The notes: generated by a model not told the origin, from the letters alone. A stretch of 14,327 nt of DNA from VRUE01 sp036265675 (GCA_036265675.1 DATAOP010000099.1:1-14327), one strand, 5' to 3'. Positions 1 to 8,167 are shown, numbered from the stretch's first letter. Numbers and translations: made by a program.

Positions 1-126
1 GTCAACACGCGCCGCAAGACCTTCGAGCTCGACCAGGCCGGCTACACGCCGGTCGTCTCCGACGGCGAGCGTCTCTTCCTCGTCGGCTACTACGTGCTGG
101 TCGGGCTCGAACCCGACCGCGGCTGA
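1..126 (+). CDS. 3' end of an unrecognised gene (partial)
   Basis: An open frame enters from the left edge and stops at TGA (124-126), giving the last 41 residues of a protein that ends GLEPDRG. The tail is mixed polar and hydrophobic, with an aromatic stretch (FLVGYYVLVGLEP) that could be a buried strand rather than a membrane helix. Codon use is typical of the window, with mostly G or C at third positions, which supports real coding. It is convergent with the carboxyltransferase, whose stop lies three bases further on, so there is no room for a separate terminator. I cannot name the family from this fragment. Confidence 0.6.
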   Translation, partial: VNTRRKTFELDQAGYTPVVSDGERLFLVGYYVLVGLEPDRG

Positions 127-129
127 GCC

Positions 130-1713
130 CTACCAGGTGTCGACGAAGCGGCGGCCGGGATCGGAGGCCGACGCGTGCGCCGTCGCCGCCGCCAGGGTCG
201 AGGCGATCAGCGAGCGGGTCTCGGCCGGGTCGATGACGTCGTCGAGCTCGAACAGGGTCGCCGCGTTGAGCGCCCTCGCGTTGCGCTCGGCCATCGCGGT
301 CAGCTCGCGGACCCGCTGCTCGCGCTCGGCCTCGTCGGCGATCGCCTCGAGGTCCCTCCGCATCCCGAGCCGGACCGCGCCCTCGAGCCCCATCGGGCCC
401 AGATGCGCCGACGGCCAGGCGACGGTCAGCAGCGGCTCGTGCAGGCTGCCGCCGACCATCGCCTGCGCCCCCAGCCCGTAGCCGCGGCGGAGGATGACGG
501 CGATCATCGGCACCCGCAGGGCGGCGCCGGCGACGAGCAGGCGCGAAGCGTGCCGGACCAGGCCGGTCGCCTCGGCCTCGGGCCCGACCATGATCCCCGG
601 CGTGTCGACGAGGGAGATGACGGGAAGCCCGAAGGCGTCGCAGAGCTGGAGGAACCGCGCCGCCTTGTCGGCGCCGTCGCTGGTGATCGCGCCCGCCATC
701 TGGCGGGTGTCGTTGGCGATGAAGCCGAGCGGGCGGCCCTCGACGCGGGCGAGCGCCGTGACCATCTCCGGCGCAAATTGCTCGCGCAGGAAGACCGCGG
801 AGCCCTCGTCGGCGATCGTCTCGACGATCGGCGCGACGGCGTAGGCGCGCCGCTCCCGCTCCGGCACCAGCCCGCGAAGGCGCCCCTGGTCGGGCTCGGG
901 TCCCGGCGCGGTCGCCCCCTGGAAGAAGGCGAGCAGCTTCTTCGTCACCGCGGTGGCCTCCGCCTCGTCCCCGACTGCGACGTCGACGACGCCGTTCGCA
1001 GTCTGCATCTCGATCGGCCCGATCTCGTCGGCGTCGACGACTCCGAGCCCGCCGCCCTCGATCATCGCCGGGCCTCCCATCCCCAGCGAGATGTTCTCGG
1101 TCGCGACGATCAGGTCGGCGCAGCCGGCGATCACCGCGTTGCCGGCGAAGCAGCGTCCGGCGACCACCGCGATCCGCGGCACAACCCCCGAGAGCCCGGC
1201 CCAGAGCGCGAACGCCCGCACGTCGAGGGCCGAAACCACCGGGTAGTCGGTGTCGCCCGGCCGGCCGCCTCCCCCCTCGGCGAAGAACACGGTCGGCAGC
1301 CGCATCCGCTCGATCAGCTCGAAGAGCCGGTCCTTCTTGCGGTGGCCGAGCGCGCCCTGGGTCCCGGCCAGCACCGTGTAGTCGTAGGTCAGCACCGCGC
1401 ACGCCGCGGTGTCCCCGAACAGCTCGCCGTTGACTCGCGCGGTGCCGCCGAGGAGGCCGTCGCCCGGCGTCCGCTCGATCAGCTCCTCGACGGTGCGCCG
1501 GCCGCGCTGGGCGGCGATCGCGAAGCGGCCGTACTCGACGAACGATCCGGGGTCGACCAGGTCCTCGATGTTCTCCCGGGCAGTGCGCCCGCCGGCCTCG
1601 CGGCGGCGGGCCACCGCCTCGGGGCGCGCCTCGTCGCCGGTCAGCGCCCTCCGCTCGAGCAGCTCGGCGAGGTCGTCGCGCTCGCCGTCGTCGCTGGTCC
1701 CATCGCCAGGCAA
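130..1713 (-). CDS. Acyl-CoA carboxylase carboxyltransferase (beta) subunit
   Basis: The 527-aa product matches the biotin-dependent carboxyltransferase family (pfam01039 type), which moves carboxyl from carboxybiotin to an acyl-CoA such as acetyl-, propionyl- or methylcrotonyl-CoA in the cytoplasm. The length is normal for the family (about 510-540). Visible landmarks are TARENIEDLVDPGSFVEYG near 44-62, GGGGRPGD at 147-154, the glycine-rich SLGMGGPAMIEGGGLG at 209-224, VDTPGIMVG at 369-377, RRGYGLGAQAMVGG at 409-422, and IDPAETR at 494-500. The GMGG and GYGLGAQ segments fit the N- and C-domain oxyanion glycines of crotonase-fold carboxyltransferases. The chosen start is TTG at 1713, because homology to family N-termini (LAELLERRAL..DEARPEAVARR) begins there and no upstream start exists before an in-frame stop. 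GTG at codon 34 is an alternative. No biotin carboxylase or BCCP gene is in the window, so the substrate cannot be assigned. Confidence 0.93.
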   Translation of the reverse strand: MPGDGTSDDGERDDLAELLERRALTGDEARPEAVARRREAGGRTARENIEDLVDPGSFVEYGRFAIAAQRGRRTVEELIERTPGDGLLGGTARVNGELFGDTAACAVLTYDYTVLAGTQGALGHRKKDRLFELIERMRLPTVFFAEGGGGRPGDTDYPVVSALDVRAFALWAGLSGVVPRIAVVAGRCFAGNAVIAGCADLIVATENISLGMGGPAMIEGGGLGVVDADEIGPIEMQTANGVVDVAVGDEAEATAVTKKLLAFFQGATAPGPEPDQGRLRGLVPERERRAYAVAPIVETIADEGSAVFLREQFAPEMVTALARVEGRPLGFIANDTRQMAGAITSDGADKAARFLQLCDAFGLPVISLVDTPGIMVGPEAEATGLVRHASRLLVAGAALRVPMIAVILRRGYGLGAQAMVGGSLHEPLLTVAWPSAHLGPMGLEGAVRLGMRRDLEAIADEAEREQRVRELTAMAERNARALNAATLFELDDVIDPAETRSLIASTLAAATAHASASDPGRRFVDTW

Positions 1714-1714
1714 G

Positions 1715-1786
1715 CGGGGGAGCCGGGATTCGAACCCGGATTCACGGTTTTGGAGACCGTGCGCATAGCCGTTAACTCACTCCCCC
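1715..1786 (-). tRNA. tRNA-Trp (anticodon CCA)
   Basis: On the minus strand a 72-nt cloverleaf can be drawn. The acceptor GGGGGAG pairs with CTCCCCC, with discriminator G73. The anticodon stem ACGGT/ACCGT holds loop CTCCAAA (anticodon CCA). The variable loop is 4 nt (GAAT). The T arm is CCGGG-TTCGAAT-CCCGG. G73 and CCA fit bacterial tRNA-Trp. The CCA tail is not encoded. The D arm (AGTTAACGGCTATGCG) does not make a standard 3-4 bp stem; only a weak central G-C and U-G pairing is visible. This is unusual, while all other arms are perfect. The carboxyltransferase TTG start follows one base after G73. Confidence 0.9.
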
Positions 1787-1805
1787 GGGGGTTCTACGGG
1801 GTCAG

Positions 1806-1811
1806 ATCCTA
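1806..1811 (-). promoter_or_regulatory. Possible -10 box for tRNA-Trp
   Basis: The minus-strand hexamer TAGGAT fits the -10 consensus TANNNT and would start transcription about 10-13 bases before the tRNA 5' end. No clear -35 is seen at 16-18 bp spacing, so this is tentative. Confidence 0.3.
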
Positions 1812-1930
1812 GTCAGGGCTCGGCTGAACTCGGTCTCGCCGAGGCTACGGCAACACCGCACCCCGATCTGCGGCCTTTCCCCGATTCCGCCGCTCGCGAT
1901 CGCCCATAGCGTCTGGCGAGGGGCGAAACC

Positions 1931-2710
1931 GTGAACAGCGAGACCGAACCGAATCGCACGCTGCTCGAAGCCGAGGGCCTGATCAGGAACTTTGGCGCCG
2001 GCGCGACCACGGTCCAGGCCCTGCGCGACGTCGACCTCAGAGTGGAAGATGGCGAGATGGTCGCGATCATGGGGCCGTCAGGCTCCGGCAAGAGCACCCT
2101 CCTGCACATACTCGGCGCCCTGGATCGGCCCGATGGCGGCTCGGTTGCGATCGACGGCCGACGCTATGACGATCTCAACGACCGCGAGCTGACGAGGCTG
2201 CGCGGCGAGGTATTCGGATTCGTCTTCCAGTTCTTCAACCTCCTCCCCAGCCTCTCGGCGGCGGAGAACGTGCTGATCGCGGCCCTCGTGAACGGAGAGC
2301 GCCCCGGTGACTACACCGAGAGGGTTGAAGAGCTGATGGAGAAGGTCGGCCTCGGGGAGCGCGCCGCCCACCTCCCGACCGAGCTCTCCGGCGGTGAGCA
2401 ACAGCGGGTGGCGATCGCCCGGGCCCTCCTCAGGGATCCCCGCGTGGTTCTGGCCGACGAGCCGACCGGCAACCTGGACTCGAATGCGGGCGCCGTTGTG
2501 ATGCGCCTGCTTCGGGCTGTGGTCGACGACGGCCAGACCGTGGTGATGGTGACCCACGATCCGGGGGCCGCCGCGCTCGCCGACCGGGTCGTGTTCCTCC
2601 GCGACGGCGCGATCGTCGGCGAGGTGGCGGGCGGGAGCACGGGCGCGGTGATCGATGCCTTTCGCGAGGTCGAGGCCGGAGGGGGCAAGCTACAGCGGGC
2701 GCTGACATGA
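1931..2710 (+). CDS. ABC transporter ATP-binding protein (MacB/LolD type)
   Basis: This 259-aa nucleotide-binding subunit would power an FtsX-type permease at the inner face of the membrane. All ABC motifs are present: Walker A GPSGSGKST (48-56), Q-loop Gln100 in FVFQFFNLLPSLSAAENV, signature LSGGEQQRVAIARAL (152-166), Walker B VVLADEPTGNLDS (172-184) and switch His209 in MVTHD. FQxFNLLP and DEPTGNLDS are typical of the LolD/MacB/FtsE-like group. The start is GTG at 1931, preceded by GAGGGG at 1918-1923 with good spacing. Its TGA overlaps the permease ATG (ATGA), so the two are translationally coupled. Such exporters act in lipoprotein trafficking, peptide or antibiotic efflux, or cell-wall signalling; the sequence does not say which here. 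Confidence 0.95.
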   Translation: MNSETEPNRTLLEAEGLIRNFGAGATTVQALRDVDLRVEDGEMVAIMGPSGSGKSTLLHILGALDRPDGGSVAIDGRRYDDLNDRELTRLRGEVFGFVFQFFNLLPSLSAAENVLIAALVNGERPGDYTERVEELMEKVGLGERAAHLPTELSGGEQQRVAIARALLRDPRVVLADEPTGNLDSNAGAVVMRLLRAVVDDGQTVVMVTHDPGAAALADRVVFLRDGAIVGEVAGGSTGAVIDAFREVEAGGGKLQRALT

Positions 2711-5304
2711 GGGGGGCCCCGCTGCCGCGCGGTGTCAGGCTCCACCGGTTCGCGGGAATCGGCCTTCGCTCGCTGCGGACCCGACCGCTGCGCTCGATAC
2801 TGACCACCGCCGGGATCGTTCTCGGTGTCGGGATGGCCTTCGGCGTCCTGATCCTCGTCAGCACCATCCACTCGAGCTTCACCAACCTTTTCGACGCGAT
2901 CTACGGCAACACCAGCGTCATCGTCTCCGGCAAGAACATGATCGGCTCGGTCCCGGAGAAGACGCTGCCGAGGGTCGAAGGGGTAAATGGGGTCGAGGCC
3001 GCTGTCGGCGGTGTCAACGGGATCTTTCGGGTGATCGACGAAGGCGGCAACGCTCGCCAGGGACGCAGCGGCACCCTCTTCGTCGGCGGCGTGAACCTCA
3101 ATGCACCCGACGCCAGCGGCAGCGAAATCGTCGCCGGGCGTGAGCCCTCCTCGGGCGGGGAAATCGAGCTGGAGGAAGCCTGGGCGAACGCGGAGGGGCT
3201 CGCCGTCGGCGACAAACTGCCCCTGGCGACGCCATCGGGCCCGGTCGACCTGCATGTAACCGGCATCTACCGGCTGAACACGAGTCTCGACCTCGGCGGA
3301 TATGGGACCGCGACGATGCCGGCCGAAGCGGTCCGACGTCTGACCGGCAAGGAAGGCGTCTGGGACGAGATCAACGTGATCGCCGCCGACGGAGTCTCGC
3401 CAGCGACCCTGCAGCGACGGATAGACGCGGTGCTCGGGCCCGGCGTCGAAGTCACCACGCCGGCCGGCCGCGGCGAAGATGTGAACGAACAGCTTGCCGG
3501 GCTCGACATCGTCCTCTACTTCTTCTCGGGGATGGCGATCTTCGTCGGCGTCTTCCTGATCCTCAATTCATTCAACATGACGGTCCTGCAGCGGATGCGC
3601 GAGATCGGAACCCTGCGCGCAATCGGCGCGTCGCGCCGGAGAATCGCGGCCTCGGTCGTCGGCGAAGCGATGATCCTCGCCGTCGCGGGCTGCCTCCTCG
3701 GCCTCGGGCTCGGACTGCTGCTTGCGGAAGTGCTGGCGGCGGCGATGAGGAGCTCCTTCGGGCTCCCGGTGGCCTCGTTGGACATCACCACCGGCGCCGT
3801 GATCATTGCCGTCCTCGTCGGCCTGCTCGCCACCCTTGGCGGCTCCCTGTTCCCCGCCCTCAGGGCGGGTCGGGTGGCGCCGATACGCGCCCTGACCGGC
3901 AGCGGTGCGGTCAAGCACCGGCTCAGGCTGCCGCGCCTCGTCCTCGGCTTGGCTCTGTTTTTGCCCGGCCTTGCGGTCGGCGGCCTCTTCTGGTTCAGCA
4001 ATCAGAGCAACAGCCCGCTCGCCGCTCTGGTCGGCGTCGGCTCGACCGTGACGATGTTCGTCGGCATGGTGCTTCTGGCGCCGTTCGTCGTGATGCCATT
4101 GGTGCGGGCACTGGCGGTGCCGATCCGGGGCGTGATGCCCGCTGAGGGCCGTCTCGCCGCCGACTCGGTGCGCGCCAATCCCCTGCGCACCTCGGCCACC
4201 GCCTCGGCGCTGATCGTGACCCTTTCGGTGGTGGTGGTCAACTCGATGTTGAGCGCGAGCTTCGTCGGCTCCATCAACCACGAGCTGGACGCACGGTTCG
4301 CCCGCGACCTCACCGTCCAGCCGGACGGCTACAGCGAATACGGGCCGCCGATGAGCGGCATCGACCCGAGCCTCCGGGAACGGATCGCCGATCTGCCGAC
4401 GGCGGGAGTCGTGACGCCGAGGCGGATCGTTTACACGACGCACCTCCCCGGGAGCGATGAACCCGGCCTGTTGACGGCAATCGATCCGCGCAGCTGGCCC
4501 AAGGTCGACCACACCGAATACGAAGGGGCCGGCACCGCCGAGGCGATGGCCGGACTGTCTGCCGGAGGGGCGGTGATCGGGAAGGGGATCGCCGACGAAA
4601 CCGGGCTCGGCGTCGGCGACACCCTCGATCTCAAGGGACCGGCGGGCAGTGACCGGGCGCCGATCGTGGCCACGGTCGACACGCTGGAAGGCAACGGAAA
4701 CATCGTCACCCTTTCGCTGGCGACGATGAAACGGGTGTACGGGATCGATGCCGACTCGATCCTTGCCGTCGACGCTGCCTCGCCCGGCCAGCGCGAATTG
4801 CTCGGGACCGAAGTCTCGCGGCTGCTCGGCAATGACTACCCCGGCTTCGAATCGGTGACCAACAATGACTTCAAGCAGCAGTACGAAGACCAGATCAACC
4901 AGCAGTTCGCGTTCTTCAACGCGATCATCGGCATCGCCGTCATCGTCGGTCTCCTGGGAATCATCAACACGCTGTCGATGTCGGTCCTGGAGCGCACCCG
5001 TGAGATCGGCGTCCTGCGCGCCCTCGGCGGCTCCCGCTGGCGAGTCCGCCGCACGATGCTCGACGAGAGCCTGCTGATCTCACTTGGCGGAAGCCTTGCC
5101 GGAATCGCCGCCGGACTACTGGTCGGCGCGGTCTGGATCCTCTCGATCCGAGAAAGCACCCTGGTCGGCCTTGAACTGCGCCTACCGACCGGGGTACTGA
5201 TCCTGATCGCCGTCCTCGGGGTCCTGATCGGAACGCTTGCCGCGATCCTTCCTGCCCGTCGCGCCGCCCGCCTCGACCCGCTGCAGGCGCTGACCTACGA
5301 GTAG
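2707..5304 (+). CDS. FtsX-domain ABC transporter permease, duplicated (865 aa)
   Basis: This is the membrane partner of the preceding ATPase. It has two FtsX-type halves in one chain. An N-terminal helix (about 33-54) is followed by a large extracytoplasmic domain to about 265. Three helices then follow (about 268-290, 320-345, 360-385) with the coupling motif REIGTLRAIGASRRRI at 298-313. A linker carries helices near 410-430, 437-465 and 498-520. A second extracytoplasmic domain runs to about 735, and a last three-helix block starts at 737 with REIGVLRALGGSRWRV from 765. Both halves end in the usual basic, proline-containing tail (ALRAGRVAPIRALTG and ARRAARLDPLQALTYE). The length and about 10 helices match the large actinobacterial permeases that work as one chain with an ATPase dimer, unlike 4-helix MacB. 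Substrate unknown. Confidence 0.93.
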   Translation: MRGAPLPRGVRLHRFAGIGLRSLRTRPLRSILTTAGIVLGVGMAFGVLILVSTIHSSFTNLFDAIYGNTSVIVSGKNMIGSVPEKTLPRVEGVNGVEAAVGGVNGIFRVIDEGGNARQGRSGTLFVGGVNLNAPDASGSEIVAGREPSSGGEIELEEAWANAEGLAVGDKLPLATPSGPVDLHVTGIYRLNTSLDLGGYGTATMPAEAVRRLTGKEGVWDEINVIAADGVSPATLQRRIDAVLGPGVEVTTPAGRGEDVNEQLAGLDIVLYFFSGMAIFVGVFLILNSFNMTVLQRMREIGTLRAIGASRRRIAASVVGEAMILAVAGCLLGLGLGLLLAEVLAAAMRSSFGLPVASLDITTGAVIIAVLVGLLATLGGSLFPALRAGRVAPIRALTGSGAVKHRLRLPRLVLGLALFLPGLAVGGLFWFSNQSNSPLAALVGVGSTVTMFVGMVLLAPFVVMPLVRALAVPIRGVMPAEGRLAADSVRANPLRTSATASALIVTLSVVVVNSMLSASFVGSINHELDARFARDLTVQPDGYSEYGPPMSGIDPSLRERIADLPTAGVVTPRRIVYTTHLPGSDEPGLLTAIDPRSWPKVDHTEYEGAGTAEAMAGLSAGGAVIGKGIADETGLGVGDTLDLKGPAGSDRAPIVATVDTLEGNGNIVTLSLATMKRVYGIDADSILAVDAASPGQRELLGTEVSRLLGNDYPGFESVTNNDFKQQYEDQINQQFAFFNAIIGIAVIVGLLGIINTLSMSVLERTREIGVLRALGGSRWRVRRTMLDESLLISLGGSLAGIAAGLLVGAVWILSIRESTLVGLELRLPTGVLILIAVLGVLIGTLAAILPARRAARLDPLQALTYE

Positions 5305-5314
5305 GCCGCAGGAA

Positions 5315-6355
5315 TCACTTCTTCTTTTTCTTCTTCGCGGCGATCTTGAACGTCGTCGTCTTCGTCGACGTGTTGCCGAGCGCGTCACGCGCGGTCATCG
5401 TCAGGCGGTAGCTGCCGGGGCCGAGTTTCCTCGGGATCGCGGCGCTATTGGGGCCGGCGTTGCCGGGCCCGCCGAAGGAGGCGACCTGCTTGAACAGCGG
5501 GCAGGCCTTCTTGGCCTTGTTCTTCTTCGTCTGCTTGACGCACTTGCGGCCGACCTTGCGGCCCTTCGACTTCTTCTCGAGCTTGAAGCTGACCGACGCC
5601 GCCTCGCTGAGCGTGTAGGAGATGTTCTTGCCCTTGGCGACCCTGAGCCCGGTTATCCCGGGCGGGGTGGTGTCGCAGGGGCCGTGCGTCGCCGCCTGCG
5701 TCGGGCACTGGTCCTGGGTCTCGTCCCCGAACCCGTCGTTGTCGGCGTCGGGCTCGATCGTCGCCTGAACAAGGAGTTCGTTCACCACCTCGGTCGAGCC
5801 TCGCTGGCCCGCCCCTTCGACGAGCGGCGGGGCAAACAGGTAGCTGCGCTTGTCGCCGTTCGAGTTGTAGATGATCCCGATCGAGGGAGTGATGTCGACC
5901 GCGAGCTGCTGTCCGGCTCTGACGGGAAGCCTGGCGGGGACCTCGGTGATCGAGGGATCTTCTGTTTCTCCGATGGCGGGGAGGGTGATCGTCGGCCCCG
6001 TCCCAGCGGCGGTGCCGAGAGCGGATTCGAGGTTGTTCGGATCCGGCAGGGTCAGGTTGGCGAGCCGAAAGGTGATCTGACCCGATTCTTCCTGGGCGTA
6101 GGCGAGCGTCCTGAATTTCGTGATCACGCCGCTGATCGGCGCGCCGCCGGAATATGGGTCGCCATTTGGAGGGGCCGAGACGATGCGCTGAACAATCGTG
6201 CAGGTGCCGACCACTTCGCAGGACTTCTCCGTCGGTTCGTTTTTGAGCTGGCTGCCGAAGATCGTCGCCGCCTGTCCCGCGGCGGGCAGCAGGAGCAGCA
6301 TTGCGGCGGCGCCGGCGAGGACCAAAGCCGCTGAGCGCCTGATCGATTTCGACAT
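5315..6355 (-). CDS. Exported protein with TSP3-like calcium motif and Cys-containing C-terminal module
   Basis: The 346-aa product begins with a clear signal peptide (basic SKSIRR, hydrophobic 9-24, probable cleavage after AGQAA near 30). Residues 31-200 are beta-rich with no recognised fold. At 202-218 PDADNDGFGDETQDQCP matches a thrombospondin type-3 repeat, a Ca2+-binding loop often seen in secreted bacterial proteins. From DTTPPGITGL (228) to the end lies a module that recurs in the upstream gene (LSEAASVSFKLEKKSKGRKVGRKCVKQT, a second Cys at 285, GPGSYRLTMTARDALGNTS, TTTFKI). The C-terminus is unusually basic and ends in six lysines. The start ATG at 6355 has AGAGGAG just upstream. It follows the PD40 gene by 26 bp on the same strand, so the two are probably one operon. 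Likely cell-surface or extracellular; function unknown. Confidence 0.88.
   Translation of the reverse strand: MSKSIRRSAALVLAGAAAMLLLLPAAGQAATIFGSQLKNEPTEKSCEVVGTCTIVQRIVSAPPNGDPYSGGAPISGVITKFRTLAYAQEESGQITFRLANLTLPDPNNLESALGTAAGTGPTITLPAIGETEDPSITEVPARLPVRAGQQLAVDITPSIGIIYNSNGDKRSYLFAPPLVEGAGQRGSTEVVNELLVQATIEPDADNDGFGDETQDQCPTQAATHGPCDTTPPGITGLRVAKGKNISYTLSEAASVSFKLEKKSKGRKVGRKCVKQTKKNKAKKACPLFKQVASFGGPGNAGPNSAAIPRKLGPGSYRLTMTARDALGNTSTKTTTFKIAAKKKKKK
5318..5335 (-). repeat. Lysine-codon run at the C-terminus
   Basis: Six consecutive Lys codons (AAG/AAA) immediately precede the stop, forming a purine run on the minus strand. It is the most repetitive short tract in the window and a plausible slippage site. 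A polybasic tail could also bind anionic wall polymers; that is inference. Confidence 0.6.
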
Positions 6356-6381
6356 TCCGACTCCTCTCGAGGTTTCGATGC

Positions 6382-8073
6382 TTAGCCCTGGACGATCGTG
6401 AAGGTGGGCCCGTTTCGCGAAGACCGATTGCCGGCTGCGTCGCGAGCGCCTACGACGACCCTATACGCGCCCAGCGACAGCTTGCGCGACTTCGTGATTC
6501 GTCCCTGGAACCTGACCCTGTTGCCGCCGGCATTGGCGTCGAAGTTGATGTTGCCCGCATTCACGTAGCGGGTGCAGCCCGGCCTGCTCCTGTTGCCGGT
6601 CGTCTGCCGCACGCACTTCCCGCCCGACTTCCTTCCGCGCTTGGCGCTCTGGAACGTGAGGGTCGCCCGCGCCGGCTCGCTCAGGTTGAACGAGATCGTG
6701 GTCCCGACCGGCGCTTTCGAGATCTTCGCCAGGCCCTTCCCGAGCCGCCACTTCTTCGCCGAGAGCTTGACCGCGGATATCGAGGGCGGGGTTTGGTCCG
6801 CGGCCGAGGGATTGCCGACCTGGACCGTGACGCTCGCCGGGATCGCGTTCGAGGTCCCGTCGCTGCCGGTGTAGGTGAAGGAGTCGATCCCCTGGAAGTC
6901 TTTGAAGGGCGTGTAGACCACCCGCCCGTTCGCGATGCCGCCGATTGTCCCGTGCGAGGGTCCCATCCCGATTTCGATGGCGTCTTCTTCAAGTGGGGTC
7001 GGGGTCGGCGGTTCGGCCCCGAAGCCGAAGTCGGGATCGGTGCAGGAGAGCGCAATCGAGGTGAACTGGTTGATCCCGATCTGCGCGACCCGCGAATCGC
7101 ATTTCGGCGGGAAGTTGGTCGCCCAATCGGAGTTGCCGTCGAAGTGTTCGGGCGCTTTCCAGCTTTCAGGCACGCTCTGGGTGTTTCCGCTGAGATCCCG
7201 CAGGGCGAGGTCGCCAGCTCCGAAGACGCCCTGCGTGTAGAGGATCTCCGAGCCATCCGGGGACCAGACGCAGTTGATGCTGCCGCCGGTGATCGCGGAG
7301 AAAGGTGTGATGAGGCCCCCGTTTACGCCGATGAGCTGGAGCGTGGCTGCGCTGCTCATCGGGCCACGCAGGAAGCAGAGCGTTTTCCCATCTGGTGAGA
7401 GGGCAGGCTGCCAATCGTCGCTTACTCCGCTGGTGATCGGGGTTTCGAGGGAGCTGGCGGCGACGGGGCTGATCTTGTACAGATCCCTGGTGCCCGGCGG
7501 AAATGGCGCCACGCCCCGGTCGTAGTAGAGGGTGTTCCCGTCGGGGCTCCAGACCGGCCGCTCCTCGGTGGTCAATGCGTTGTCGGTGACCCTGACGGGT
7601 TCCGTCTCCGGATCGACGCCCATCACCCAGAGATCGCCTTCGGCGCCGTACGCGATTTCCGTGCCGTCGGGGGACCAGGTCGGCCGGTCCAGTCCCGTGG
7701 TCGGGGGAACGATCTGGGTCTGGCTGCCGTTGCGCAGATCCAGAATCCAAAGGGCGTAGGAGGTGCCTGACCCAGCCGCGTAGGCGATCCGCGTGTGGTC
7801 CGGGGACCAGTTCGGCTGACGGTGCCGCACGGTCGCCCCTTCCGGCTGGGTGGTGACCTGGACCGGCGAGCCGGACGGGAAATCGGCGACAAAGATCCTC
7901 GAGGCGGCGTCTCCAATATTGGGCGCTTCGACCCCGGTCGACGGGCGGCCGCTGGTGAAGACGATCTTGCCGGGAGGCCCAGGAATCGACGTCGCCGTGC
8001 CTGCGGCGGGAAACGCGGCGAGCGCCAGGACGGCGACGGCGCCCGCAAGGGCGAGGCGACACATCATCGTCAC
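6382..8073 (-). CDS. Exported PD40/TolB-like beta-propeller protein with Ig-like domain and shared C-terminal module
   Basis: The product is 563 aa from a GTG; ATG codons 3 and 4 are equally plausible starts and GGGTGA sits better before them. A signal peptide (hydrophobic about 6-25, FPAAGTATS) is followed by five PD40-type repeats: WSPDHTRIAY (89), WSPDGTEIAY (133), WSPDGNTLYY (175), LSPDGKTLCF (225) and WSPDGSEILY (270), as in TolB-like propellers. Residues about 341-420 look like a cadherin/VCBS Ig-like domain (GTIGGIANGRVVYTPFKDFQGIDSFTY.. pattern). From DQTPPSIS (426) to 561 is the module also found in the next gene (LSEPARATLTF, KRGRKSGGKCVRQT, second Cys at 500, LGAYRVVVGARDAAGNRS, FTIV). 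It is first in a likely two-gene operon. Propeller plus Ig suggests extracytoplasmic binding or scaffolding; no enzymatic motif is seen. Confidence 0.9.
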   Translation of the reverse strand: MTMMCRLALAGAVAVLALAAFPAAGTATSIPGPPGKIVFTSGRPSTGVEAPNIGDAASRIFVADFPSGSPVQVTTQPEGATVRHRQPNWSPDHTRIAYAAGSGTSYALWILDLRNGSQTQIVPPTTGLDRPTWSPDGTEIAYGAEGDLWVMGVDPETEPVRVTDNALTTEERPVWSPDGNTLYYDRGVAPFPPGTRDLYKISPVAASSLETPITSGVSDDWQPALSPDGKTLCFLRGPMSSAATLQLIGVNGGLITPFSAITGGSINCVWSPDGSEILYTQGVFGAGDLALRDLSGNTQSVPESWKAPEHFDGNSDWATNFPPKCDSRVAQIGINQFTSIALSCTDPDFGFGAEPPTPTPLEEDAIEIGMGPSHGTIGGIANGRVVYTPFKDFQGIDSFTYTGSDGTSNAIPASVTVQVGNPSAADQTPPSISAVKLSAKKWRLGKGLAKISKAPVGTTISFNLSEPARATLTFQSAKRGRKSGGKCVRQTTGNRSRPGCTRYVNAGNINFDANAGGNRVRFQGRITKSRKLSLGAYRVVVGARDAAGNRSSRNGPTFTIVQG

Positions 8074-8139
8074 CCGACGCTACATGAGATTCCTGCATCC
8101 GCAATAGCGGTCTGGACCGAAAATTAGGACGCGATACCC

Positions 8140-8167
8140 AATATCCGTACTGCGTGGGTTCTGTCAG
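8140..8167 (-). promoter_or_regulatory. Possible promoter for the PD40/TSP3 operon
   Basis: On the minus strand CTGACA (8167-8162) and GATATT (8145-8140) are separated by 16 bp, a fair match to a housekeeping sigma promoter. It lies about 70 bp before the PD40 start and overlaps the stop of the upstream small membrane protein gene. The 90-base gap 8074-8163 is locally AT-richer than the surrounding genes and holds nothing else I can identify. Confidence 0.3.

Noticed and set aside
2..1402. 466-aa Arg-rich minus-strand frame
   Set aside because: Shadow of the carboxyltransferase in another frame; low complexity.
175..1812. 545-aa plus-strand open frame antisense to the carboxyltransferase
   Set aside because: Arises from GC-rich codon bias on the opposite strand; composition is Arg/Gly/Ala/His-rich without any domain, and it runs through the tRNA.
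1829..1845. Short hairpin CTCGG/CCGAG between tRNA-Trp and the ABC operon
   Set aside because: A 5-bp stem in GC-rich DNA is expected by chance; no U-tract and no gene ends here on the plus strand.
3568..4512. 314-aa minus-strand frame inside the permease gene
   Set aside because: Antisense shadow of a well-supported FtsX permease.
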